DNA from: Halobacillus sp. Nhm2S1 | GTDB lineage: Bacteria > Bacillota > Bacilli > Bacillales > Halobacillaceae | NCBI RefSeq assembly: GCF_019599545.1 | Contig: NZ_JAIEZV010000002.1 | Location: 868,001 to 932,000, forward strand | Length of the DNA stretch: 64,000 nt | Reading direction: 5' to 3' | In this document: positions 24,343 to 32,367 of the stretch, piece after piece | Numbering within the stretch: position 1 is the stretch's first letter | How the letters are laid out: every line of letters begins with the position of its first letter | Notes under the pieces: generated by a model | What the model saw: the letters and a program-made list of their open reading frames with translations, nothing else | Database searches by the model: none | What the model was told of the DNA's origin: nothing | Made by a program: the position numbers and the translations under genes

Positions 24343-25678
24343 TGTTAATATAGTGGGAAACGGCGGCGCTCGCCAGCTCCTCTTCCGGTGCCTCAATCAT
24401 TTGGAGACCTTGCCGTTCCCATTTTTTCAACTCCTGCTTTTTATCCAACACATGCTTTTGAGCCAACGTTTTTACTAATGTGGTCTGTACATCCTCCGGC
24501 TCCCGCTTCGTCTGGGAATCGATGACTTTGTCTTCGATTCCGATCATTAAGAACAAGTGCGAGCGCCGTAACCGTTGTAAATAATGCAGAGCTGCTTCTT
24601 CGTATAAAAACGTGCTCACATCACTGAACAATAAAAGAAGGCTCCTCCTGCTTTGTACCTGCTGCAGGTGTTGGAACACAGCCGTATAGTTGGATTCGTA
24701 TCCTTCGACTTTCAAGTCATAAATTTCTTTTAGAATGGTTTGCATATGCGCCATTCCTTTTGCGGGCGGCACATACACATGAACGTGTTTTGAAAAAGCG
24801 AGGACCGCCACGTAATCGCCGCGCTTCAAAGCAGCGGTCGCCACCGTCATCGCTGCCTCGAGGGACTTCTCCAATCGATTGCTCTCCTCAAGCTCCACGC
24901 CCATCATCCGTCCACAGTCAATCATTAAGGTGACAAATTTTCCATGCTCCGGTTCATATTCGTTGGTCATCAGGTTCTGAACTTTTGCGGTTTGTCTCCA
25001 ATTGATTTTCCGGATATCATCTCCCACAACATAGGAACGTATTTTACTGAACTCCCCCGTTCCCACCTGCCGTCTCTTCAAGCGTGTTCCTTCGTAGAGA
25101 AGGAAACGTTGCGCGTCCTCCAGGAAGTTCCTGCTCTCTGTGAGGTCAGGAATGATCCGCACCCTCTCGGTTTGCTCCACCCTCACCTGTTTTTCCCATA
25201 AACCAAAGTGAGAATGATAGCGAATATGTAGGTGAGGAAGCGTGTAGTCTCCGCGTTGTTCGGCGTGAAATGGATAGGTGATGTGTACTTCCTCGTGTCC
25301 CTGAATCTCTTTTTGCAAAGGGAACGGTTGGGTGAACGATTGCGGAAAATGATCGATGACTTTCATCGCCATCCCTTTGCCGGAAGCATTCCTGACCACC
25401 ACAGATCCATTATTTTCGATTCCCCGCTCCATTTCTTCATCCATTACCCTGCGAATTTGAAGCTCTTTCCGTTTAGGGGAAAAAGTAAGATCAACCAAGC
25501 TCAATAATAGAATCGCCCCATTTACGGCGATGATGAGAGGCCAGGAAAGACCTGTCCATGTTAGTAAAATCAATACGAATGATAAGGCGAGTATAAGCAA
25601 GAGCAGACGTTTCGTTGGAACAATCCCTTTATCGCGGAACAGGAACTGATCCCACAAGTTCTTGAATGATTTGGTCAT
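24320..25678 (-). CDS. DUF58 domain protein (vWA-like)
   Basis: 452 residues. Two N-terminal membrane spans (about 24-65), a beta-rich extracytoplasmic or cytoplasmic part, and the DUF58 signature VGTGEFSKIRSYVVGDDIRKINW followed by TAKVQNLMTNEYEPEHG. After this comes a vWA-like fold with VTLMIDCGRMM and LLLFSDVSTF (MIDAS-like). DUF58 proteins are regular partners of MoxR ATPases. The start overlaps the MoxR gene by 50 bp and is supported by GGGAG 7 nt upstream. Confidence 0.85.
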   Translation of the reverse strand: MTKSFKNLWDQFLFRDKGIVPTKRLLLLILALSFVLILLTWTGLSWPLIIAVNGAILLLSLVDLTFSPKRKELQIRRVMDEEMERGIENNGSVVVRNASGKGMAMKVIDHFPQSFTQPFPLQKEIQGHEEVHITYPFHAEQRGDYTLPHLHIRYHSHFGLWEKQVRVEQTERVRIIPDLTESRNFLEDAQRFLLYEGTRLKRRQVGTGEFSKIRSYVVGDDIRKINWRQTAKVQNLMTNEYEPEHGKFVTLMIDCGRMMGVELEESNRLEKSLEAAMTVATAALKRGDYVAVLAFSKHVHVYVPPAKGMAHMQTILKEIYDLKVEGYESNYTAVFQHLQQVQSRRSLLLLFSDVSTFLYEEAALHYLQRLRRSHLFLMIGIEDKVIDSQTKREPEDVQTTLVKTLAQKHVLDKKQELKKWERQGLQMIEAPEEELASAAVSHYINIMNRGLL

Positions 25679-26555
25679 GGGTCACTCCCTCCAGTTCCAT
25701 ATGCGGCGCTAAAATCACCCGATGTCTCAAGGAAGCGATCGAGACCTTTTTGACATCGTCCGGGGTGACGTAGTCGCGTGATTCAAGGTACGCCCACGCT
25801 TTTGCTGCCTTCGCAATGGCAATAGCTGCACGCGTACTTGCTCCGTGGCGGATGGATTCCGTTTCACGAGTCTTGCGAACGATCGACATGATGTACCCGT
25901 ACATTTCGTCGGTCATCGTGACACTTGATATTTCTTCACTGATCCTGTTGAACTCTTCTACCGTCAACAGTGGCTGGACCGATTCCTCTTGTTTAGATAG
26001 GAGCATCTGTTTAAGCACGGCAATTTCGTCTTCCATAGAGGGAAAGTCGATATGTAATTTAAACAAAAAGCGATCTTGCTGCGCTTCCGGTAGCGGGTAA
26101 GTCCCTTCAAACTCCACCGGGTTTTGGGTCGCGACAACGAAGAAAGGAGCAGGAAGTGTGTACGTCTCACCCTGAATGGTCATCTGCTTTTCTTCCATCG
26201 CTTCAAGTAAAGCGGCTTGTGTTTTCGCCGGTGTACGGTTAATTTCATCAGCCAGCAGGACATTCGTAAACACAGGTCCTTTCATCGTCTCAAATTCACC
26301 GGTTTTCATGTTGTAGATCATGCTTCCAGTAATATCGCTCGGTAAGAGGTCCGGGGTGAACTGAATCCGCTTGAAGTCGCCTCCAAGGAGGTTCGCTAAC
26401 GTTCGCACCATTTTTGTCTTCCCCGTACCAGGGACACCTTCTAATAACACATGTCCACCAACAAGGACGGACGCCAGCATCAATCGGACATTCTCGGACT
26501 GCCCGTAAACTCTTTGTTCATAGGCCTGTATCAACTCTGTCAATTTTTCATTCAT
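25629..26555 (-). CDS. MoxR-family AAA+ ATPase
   Basis: 308 residues. Walker A GVPGTGKTK (about 40-48), Walker B LLADEINRT, sensor 1 VVATQNPVEFEGTYPLPEAQ and the MoxR C-terminal lid helix with STRAAIAIAKAAKAWA. MoxR ATPases work with vWA proteins as chaperones that mature or activate complexes. It begins in the last codon of the DUF4350 gene (ATGA, 26552-26555) and overlaps the DUF58 gene at its end. Confidence 0.93.
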   Translation of the reverse strand: MNEKLTELIQAYEQRVYGQSENVRLMLASVLVGGHVLLEGVPGTGKTKMVRTLANLLGGDFKRIQFTPDLLPSDITGSMIYNMKTGEFETMKGPVFTNVLLADEINRTPAKTQAALLEAMEEKQMTIQGETYTLPAPFFVVATQNPVEFEGTYPLPEAQQDRFLFKLHIDFPSMEDEIAVLKQMLLSKQEESVQPLLTVEEFNRISEEISSVTMTDEMYGYIMSIVRKTRETESIRHGASTRAAIAIAKAAKAWAYLESRDYVTPDDVKKVSIASLRHRVILAPHMELEGVTHDQIIQELVGSVPVPR

Positions 26556-27679
26556 GACCCTTGCACCTCTTTCCTCATCTGATCAAACGTATACGACCAA
26601 TCTAAAAATGCCCTTTTATCTACATCCGTTACGTTTTCCAACGGCTCCACGGTTTTCGTCCATTTCTCCCAATCCTGATAATCCTTTTCATTCAACCGAT
26701 ACGATAGCGTGTGACGAATCTCCTCCCAGGACGCCTGGGAGGAGACGCCGAACCGGTCCTGTAACAGCTTTCGAAGGTAGGATTCTTGGACGGCCAGCGA
26801 CTCTCTGTAAAACTCACCTTTCCGGTACCAGGCAGCGAGAGCCTGCAGGCGTTCATCCCCGAAACGCACAACCGCTTCTCTCGGCATGAAGGACGGGCCG
26901 AACCTTTTCCCCTGCATCCACAGAAAGAAAAGCATGAACAAAGCAAGCTGGAGGGTAAAGACGAGCAGCCATTTCGGATAAACGTCCAATCCGGCAAATA
27001 AACCATCTTTTCCGTGGATATATTCATCAAACCAAACCCTGCTGTCTTCGGCTTCTGAGGCTAATATCGATGTAATCACTTCATAATGTTCATGGTCCGC
27101 AATCCATTCATTAGTGAACCAATCCGGGTTCATGCCAACAATCAGTGCACCATCCCCATAGGAGCGCTCGAAGGCAAGCACACCATGACGATCACTCAAT
27201 AGGACATCATCCGACTCCTTCGTTTGCAGCCGGTGCTCCTGTTGAACCTCTACAATATATGTACGACCATCCTCACCCTCCACCTTCGTTTCACCTGCAG
27301 GTAAGGCGCCGTAGTCTACCTGGGTATCAAAATAGCCGACGGGATTGTTTTTCATCAGCCAGATGGTATTCCCCTCTTCCATCCACTTTTCATACTGACG
27401 CATCTCATCTCCGCTGACGGTGGAAAAAGGTTCGATCATCAAGAGCGTTTGTCGGCCACTTGCATTCGGAAGCCGGCTCGGTATGCTATCCCAGCGTGCA
27501 GGTTCCTCCCCTTGTTCATCAAGAAACGTGTAAAAGGCTTTAATTCCTGTCTGGGAAGGGGATTCAGATAAATAGGGAGGATACGGTTCCGGACGTCCAC
27601 TGGAGAGCCAATAGAGCACACCGGCAAGAAGGATAAAGGTGACAGCGGACCAAAGCCACGTTTTCTTTGAATTCGTCAC
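26552..27679 (-). CDS. DUF4350 domain membrane protein
   Basis: 375 residues from the GTG at 27679, which makes GTGA with the DUF4129 stop and has GGAGG 8 nt upstream; the ATG at 27709 would overlap more. One N-terminal span (WLWSAVTFILLAGVLYW), an extracellular DUF4350 domain (TGIKAFYTFLDEQGEEPARW, TIWLMKNNP, LIVGMNPDWFTNEWI), a second span near residue 240 (LLVFTLQLALFMLFFLW), then a cytoplasmic helical domain. Function unknown; a regular neighbour of MoxR/DUF58. Confidence 0.78.
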   Translation of the reverse strand: MTNSKKTWLWSAVTFILLAGVLYWLSSGRPEPYPPYLSESPSQTGIKAFYTFLDEQGEEPARWDSIPSRLPNASGRQTLLMIEPFSTVSGDEMRQYEKWMEEGNTIWLMKNNPVGYFDTQVDYGALPAGETKVEGEDGRTYIVEVQQEHRLQTKESDDVLLSDRHGVLAFERSYGDGALIVGMNPDWFTNEWIADHEHYEVITSILASEAEDSRVWFDEYIHGKDGLFAGLDVYPKWLLVFTLQLALFMLFFLWMQGKRFGPSFMPREAVVRFGDERLQALAAWYRKGEFYRESLAVQESYLRKLLQDRFGVSSQASWEEIRHTLSYRLNEKDYQDWEKWTKTVEPLENVTDVDKRAFLDWSYTFDQMRKEVQGS

Positions 27680-28323
27680 GCTTCTCTCCTCCCTTCTTGA
27701 TCCATCCATTGAAAGGCTCGGGAGCGAAATTCATCAAACTCCTCTTTCAGAAGGGTCCGGTTTCCATAGGTGATCTGATCAAAAACCTTGGCAAGAAAAG
27801 AAAAATCTGCAACGAGCGTATGATTTGAGTCCTGCAGGTCCTTTTCATAATCGCCGTTCGTTTTCCAGGTTTTCACCTCAACAAGATTTCGCGCATCGAA
27901 ATCCAACAGCATGCCCAGGAACACATGACGGGCCGCTTCAGAAAATTGACCATCTTCCGCACGCGCTTCCGCTTCCTGCATATGCTTTGCTGATGACCAT
28001 GCCAACTCTGAAGTCATGCTGAATGTACGTTTTTCAGACAACTTCTTCTCCCCTGAGAACCGCCCCACAAGCTTGATGACAAGCAACAAAAGGATGCCAA
28101 TTCCGATGAAACCAAAAAAATAGATCCAGCCGTTGATGGCAGAATCAGAGACTTGGAAATTAGGAAACCAAGTCTCAAGCAACTCTTTCACCCACTGGGC
28201 AATGATATCCAAAAGACGTTGACTAGCCGTCTGAGATTCCTGCTCGTACGCTTGATACTCCGGACGCTCGAGAATCTCCTTCAGTTGTTCTTTTCCTTCA
28301 TTTGATTGAATCACACGATTCAC
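27676..28323 (-). CDS. DUF4129 domain membrane protein
   Basis: 215 residues with a single central span (about 64-85, GWIYFFGFIGIGILLLLVIK). The C-terminal DUF4129 domain has AEDGQFSEAARHVFLGMLLDFDARN and SFLAKVFDQITYGNRTLLKEEFDEF. In many bacteria this domain ends transglutaminase-like proteins that sit next to MoxR/DUF58; here no transglutaminase is present. GTG codons at 28323 and 28314 are both possible starts; the second has AGGTG at a better distance. Coupled to DUF4350 by GTGA. Confidence 0.75.
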   Translation of the reverse strand: MNRVIQSNEGKEQLKEILERPEYQAYEQESQTASQRLLDIIAQWVKELLETWFPNFQVSDSAINGWIYFFGFIGIGILLLLVIKLVGRFSGEKKLSEKRTFSMTSELAWSSAKHMQEAEARAEDGQFSEAARHVFLGMLLDFDARNLVEVKTWKTNGDYEKDLQDSNHTLVADFSFLAKVFDQITYGNRTLLKEEFDEFRSRAFQWMDQEGRREA

Positions 28324-28329
28324 CTACGT

Positions 28330-29259
28330 TCATGATTCTTTGTAAGAAGCAATCATATCTTTCAAGTCATCCGCTTCGTTCCTTGTTTTCAAGTCAAAAA
28401 ACAGAACCGTATAACCGACCATCATAAAAAGCGTGGTAATGATCGAGGCAAGGTCCGTCAGCACACGACCGAGAAGACTGCCACCTAAAAGAAGAGCGGA
28501 GACACCCTCCATTACGGAAGTAAGCAGGATGGTAATGATGAAAAAGACGATGAACAATCCGAAAACGAACCAGAAACGCCCTTTCGTCAGCTGCCAGCTT
28601 TTTGAAAAGCCCGGGGCAACCTTCTGAAAAACAATCGCTCCAAAGAACATGCTCAGTTTCGTCACAAAAAAAGCCACCGCTGCGAAAAACAACAGACCGA
28701 AGACGATTGACATGATGAATCCGACTCCAAAGCCATCCCTCGCAAAGCTAATGCCTCCTAAAACACCGAAAAGGAGAAACCCGATAAAAACGGCGGCACC
28801 GAAGATGACCCCCATCAAGGCTGTACTTCCGATGAGCGGCCAAAACCTTGAGAACGCCCCTTTAATCGCCTGCCCCTTCGACCAGGTTTCATTCTTCAGT
28901 GCTTTACTGGCCGCTACGATCACCGATGCCTGGGCAAGTGGGTAGATGATAATGGCAAGAACAGTGGAAACAAGTAAATACACCATTTCCATACCGATCC
29001 CGAGATTTGTTGCCACAAGCTCCTGGGTAGCTGCTGCTGTATCAAGATTGTTTAGAATGCCTTCTGTAAACCCTCCACCTGACGGTTCGCGGAAGAAGCT
29101 GATCCCGCTCAGTACCATGAATAAGTAATCAAATATGTAGAGCGGCGCAAATATAATGAGTAAAGTAAGAAATAAAGGACCGAAGTTTTTCTTTGATATA
29201 CTGAATGTATGATCGAGTATTTCGGCAAACGTCTTTGGTTTTCTCTGGAGTTGTTCCAT
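28330..29259 (-). CDS. Multi-span membrane protein at the head of the MoxR operon
   Basis: 309 residues, about six to seven hydrophobic segments with many Gly, Ala and Phe residues. The C-terminus is short and charged (DLKTRNEADDLKDMIASYKES). It resembles the glycerophosphodiester phosphodiesterase membrane domain proteins (integral part without catalytic domain); no catalytic motif is visible. The start is ATG 29259, 6 nt after AGGGGG; the ATG at 29265 is too close. First gene of the operon down to the DUF58 gene. Confidence 0.7.
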   Translation of the reverse strand: MEQLQRKPKTFAEILDHTFSISKKNFGPLFLTLLIIFAPLYIFDYLFMVLSGISFFREPSGGGFTEGILNNLDTAAATQELVATNLGIGMEMVYLLVSTVLAIIIYPLAQASVIVAASKALKNETWSKGQAIKGAFSRFWPLIGSTALMGVIFGAAVFIGFLLFGVLGGISFARDGFGVGFIMSIVFGLLFFAAVAFFVTKLSMFFGAIVFQKVAPGFSKSWQLTKGRFWFVFGLFIVFFIITILLTSVMEGVSALLLGGSLLGRVLTDLASIITTLFMMVGYTVLFFDLKTRNEADDLKDMIASYKES

Positions 29260-29367
29260 CTTCATCCCCCTAACTAGTATCTTTCTACTATTCTAACATT
29301 TCAGCGTTTCGTTTTGACAAAAAAAGACAGACTTATCCAAAATATAAGAAGGAAGGGAGTAACCGTT

Positions 29368-30003
29368 ATGCATGAATATGTCGGCACGTGCAATGCTTGC
29401 GGCACAACGATCTATTGTGAAAATGGGTTCCTGAATGGAGAGTTATCGGAAAACAATACACTAATATGCTTCTCCTGTGATGAACGCAACCTCAAAAATC
29501 GTGTACAGCTTTCTCCTTATCAATCCAATTGGCCTGAAACATTCGCTAAGGAAAAAAACGCCATTCTACATAATCTTGGCGATCCGACCATTCCCATAGA
29601 GCACATCGGAAGTACTTCTGTTCCAAACCTCCAGGCTAAGCCAATTATTGATATTTTATTTGGGGTGGAGAACCTTGATGAGTTCACCCACTACATTCAT
29701 CCCCTTTCACAAGCAGGGTACGCATATGTTCCTAAGCCTGAATTAAGGACAAGGCGCTTTTTCAAAAAAGACACCGGTACGAGCGGCACTTTCCATCTGC
29801 ACATCTGTGAGTGGAACAGCTCTGAATGGGATGAGAAAATAACATTTCGAGACTACTTACGAGTGAACCCCCAATCTGCAAAAGCCTATGAATCTCTAAA
29901 AAAGCAGTTGGCTGAAGCCTATAGAGAAGAACGATCCGTCTACACAAAGGAAAAAGGCCCATTCATCCAGTCCATTCTTAATCTTGCCTATAAAAAAGGC
30001 TGA
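29368..30003 (+). CDS. GrpB/UPF0157 nucleotidyltransferase-like protein with zinc-binding N-terminus
   Basis: 211 residues. The C-terminal GrpB domain (about 47-205) shows IEHIGSTSVPNLQAKPIIDILFG, which has the Gly-Ser and Asp-x-x pattern of the nucleotidyltransferase fold. Before it is a module with CNACGTTIYC and CFSC, able to bind one zinc; ordinary GrpB proteins lack this. GGAAGGGAG precedes the ATG at 29368, and the more upstream in-frame start has no such site. Substrate unknown. Confidence 0.83.
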   Translation: MHEYVGTCNACGTTIYCENGFLNGELSENNTLICFSCDERNLKNRVQLSPYQSNWPETFAKEKNAILHNLGDPTIPIEHIGSTSVPNLQAKPIIDILFGVENLDEFTHYIHPLSQAGYAYVPKPELRTRRFFKKDTGTSGTFHLHICEWNSSEWDEKITFRDYLRVNPQSAKAYESLKKQLAEAYREERSVYTKEKGPFIQSILNLAYKKG

Positions 30004-30025
30004 GAACTTCATTCTCAGCCTTTTT
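29992..30025. terminator. Bidirectional terminator
   Basis: AAAAAAGGCTGAGAA, four to five-base loop, TTCTCAGCCTTTTT. T runs on both strands serve the GrpB gene (+) and the M20 dipeptidase gene (-). Confidence 0.92.
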
Positions 30026-30028
30026 CCT

Positions 30029-31378
30029 TTATAACTCTTGCAGGTACGTGCAAACCGTTTCGATCCCTTTAGTGAAATTCTCCAGATGAAAATGTTCATT
30101 AGGTGCATGCAGGTTTTCTGTCGGGAGTCCAAATCCCATCAAGACAACCGGCGCATCTAAAACACGACCGAAAACTTCGACAATCGGAATGGATCCTCCT
30201 TCTTTCGGAAAGAGTGGACGTACATCATACACACTCTCAAACGCATCTGCCGCTTTTTGAATATATAGATTTTTTGAATCGATCGCCACCGGGTCTGCTT
30301 TAATGTACTGATGAAGATCAACCTTCGCACTCACTGGTCGGTTGTTGGCTACATGAAGTTGAATCGCCTCAAAAATCGCCTGAGGGTCCTGCTCACCAAC
30401 TAAACGACAGCTGATTTTTGCACTCGCTTCTTTAGGGACGATTGTTTTCAACCCTTCGCCTTGAAAACCTCCCGTAATCCCGTTGATTTCAAGTGTCGGC
30501 CGGATGCCGACACGTTCCTGGAACGTGAACCCTTCCTCTCCGAAAAGTTCATCAATCTCGAGTTCCTGCTTCGTACGTTCTTCATTGAAGGGAACTTCCG
30601 CAACCTCTTTTCTTAAGGCTTCTGTAGGCTCCGGAACGCCTTTGTAAAAACCTTCAACGGCAATGCGCCCATTTTCTTCATGCAGTGAATCCAACAGTTG
30701 GATGAGGGCGTGAATCGAATTTGGTACGCCACCGCCATAGGTACCCGAATGTAGATCAGAATTGGCGGTTGTGACAGTCATTTCCATGGCCAAAGCCCCG
30801 CGTAAAGATGTACAAATGGCCGGCTGTCCTTCCTCACTAAAAGAAGTATCACTGATGACCACCGTATCACAAGCAAGCTTTTCCTCATTTTCCTGAATGA
30901 AAGGTCCTAAGTTCGGGCTTGCTATTTCCTCTTCACCCTCTATGACAAACTTCACATTGACCGGAAGCTCGCCCTTTTCTTTCATAAGAATGTCGACAGC
31001 TTTGATATGAATGAACAGCTGACCTTTATCATCCGTAGCTCCACGAGCGAAAATTTTACCGTCTCGGATGACTGGTTCAAATGGTGGGGTTTCCCATAAG
31101 TCGAGCGGATCTTCCGGCTGCACATCATAGTGGCCGTACACAAGAACGGTCGGCTTTCCTTCTGCATGAAGCCAATCCGCATAAACAATCGGATGCCCTT
31201 TTGTAGGGATGACCTCCACATTCTCCATGCCGGCTTCTTTCAAAGCACCAGCTGTCCAATCTGCCGCTTTTTTCACGTCTTCTTTATGTTGAGACAAGGA
31301 AGAAATGCTAGGAATGCTTAAATACTGCTTTAATTCTTCAATGAACTGATCTTTATGTAACTTAATGGCTTCCTTCAC
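30029..31378 (-). CDS. M20-family metallodipeptidase
   Basis: 449-residue cytoplasmic dinuclear zinc peptidase. Ligands: VLVYGHYDVQP (His, and the catalytic Asp two residues later), RGATDDKGQ (bridging Asp), VIEGEEEIASP (catalytic Glu and Zn Glu), DTSFSEEG (Asp) and LHAPNEHF (His). The dimerisation lid holds DLHSGTYGGGVPN. I start at the GTG at 31378, which has GGAGG 8 nt upstream; the track-long form starts 11 codons earlier without a site. Likely cleaves small peptides, in the same group as carnosinase-like dipeptidases. Confidence 0.9.
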   Translation of the reverse strand: MKEAIKLHKDQFIEELKQYLSIPSISSLSQHKEDVKKAADWTAGALKEAGMENVEVIPTKGHPIVYADWLHAEGKPTVLVYGHYDVQPEDPLDLWETPPFEPVIRDGKIFARGATDDKGQLFIHIKAVDILMKEKGELPVNVKFVIEGEEEIASPNLGPFIQENEEKLACDTVVISDTSFSEEGQPAICTSLRGALAMEMTVTTANSDLHSGTYGGGVPNSIHALIQLLDSLHEENGRIAVEGFYKGVPEPTEALRKEVAEVPFNEERTKQELEIDELFGEEGFTFQERVGIRPTLEINGITGGFQGEGLKTIVPKEASAKISCRLVGEQDPQAIFEAIQLHVANNRPVSAKVDLHQYIKADPVAIDSKNLYIQKAADAFESVYDVRPLFPKEGGSIPIVEVFGRVLDAPVVLMGFGLPTENLHAPNEHFHLENFTKGIETVCTYLQEL

Positions 31379-31498
31379 CTTATTGCCCTCCTTATATTCA
31401 TGTGCTCTCATTATACCGAATTTTCCTCAAAGGCTGAAACACAGACAACTCTCCACTTCCTCAAAAGCTCCCTTTGCTTGAAGAATCACTTTCGATAA

Positions 31499-31903
31499 GT
31501 ATGTTGAGTGGATGGGAGCTGCGGGGAATGGCTCGCTTCGATATGGAAGATTCTTGAAGCCACTACTGAAAGGTCAACTTGTATGATTATGGGAAGTGGA
31601 TCATAGAACACTTCCATAATACTTAAAAGCTTAATCCAGAGCTTTTTATACCTCTAACAGTTGGATAGTGGAAGACTCTCCAACTCGGTACAGGGATTCG
31701 TTCCCCCCTTACATAGAAAGGGGTGGTTGGGAAGCTGCGAGACTCCCGTGGGAGAAAGGAGATAGGCGAGACCCAGCAGGACGTAGTCCGAGGACGCTCG
31801 CCACTCCCCCACAGGAAAGCGAGTAGCTTCCCAGCCACCCCTGACGCACAGCTCAGTAACGAACCCCGAAGTATCTTAAATTCGAGTCTTCCATAATCCT
31901 GCC
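31499..31903. repeat. Dispersed palindromic repeat, copy 3 (composite)
   Basis: A left fragment (TTGAGTGGATGGGAGCTGCG, from about 31504) leads to a segment shared with copy 2 (GATTCTTGAAGCCACTACTG followed by CAACTTGTATGATTATGG). From about 31658 a full element follows: GGATAGTGGAAGACTCTCC at the left, GGGGTGGTTGGGAAGC inside with its complement GCTTCCCAGCCACCCC, and AATTCGAGTCTTCCATAATC at the right. The surrounding 31379-32016 has no gene. Confidence 0.83.
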
Positions 31904-31958
31904 AAATTCTTTAATAACTTTATACCCAAATCACCATGTGCTAGAGCTTTGTACATGA

Positions 31959-31993
31959 AAAAGTGACCAGGTATGGTGTACCCGGTCACTTTG
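31959..31993 (-). terminator. Terminator after the 22-aa peptide gene
   Basis: AAAGTGACCGGGTA, short loop, ATACCTGGTCACTTT (one mismatch), then TTC and A/T-rich DNA, on the minus strand. Confidence 0.82.
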
Positions 31994-32016
31994 ATTTAGT
32001 CTTATTAGAATAATTA

Positions 32017-32085
32017 TTATAGCAGGGAAATAATGAAGCTAATCACAACAATTAAACCGATGATCATTAAGATTGTACGAATCAT
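32017..32085 (-). CDS. 22-residue hydrophobic peptide
   Basis: ATG 32085 to TAA 32017; GAGGTGATTCC gives a good ribosome site and a terminator follows about 25 bp later. The peptide is one short membrane helix with a single Arg (MIRTILMIIGLIVVISFIIS plus LL). Such stand-alone microproteins occur in Bacillaceae, but no function is known to me. Signals on both sides make translation plausible. Confidence 0.55.
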   Translation of the reverse strand: MIRTILMIIGLIVVISFIISLL

Positions 32086-32314
32086 GGAATCACCTCTTCG
32101 TCTTTTTGTATTTATTCATCCTTTCCCTTATCATCACGAGATTTAAACAAACTATACGAAAAATCGTCCCTTTTTCCCTTTTCAAGGGATACCATTTTTG
32201 AAGAACCAAAGGCTTTCGGTCTATGGTTTCATCATTATTCTTCGAATGTGTTCCTGAATTTAGTTATTGGAGTAACTTCTATGACTCGCATTTATGAGAG
32301 AACAAGAGAACAAA

Positions 32315-32352
32315 AACCCGCCAGCCCCGGGATGATCCCAGGGCGGTGGGGT
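32315..32352 (-). terminator. katE terminator
   Basis: GC-rich hairpin on the minus strand (CCACCGCCCTGGG, atcat loop, CCCGGGGCTGGCGG with small mismatches) followed by GTTTTTG. Confidence 0.85.
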
Positions 32353-32367
32353 TCGTTGTTAAATTAA

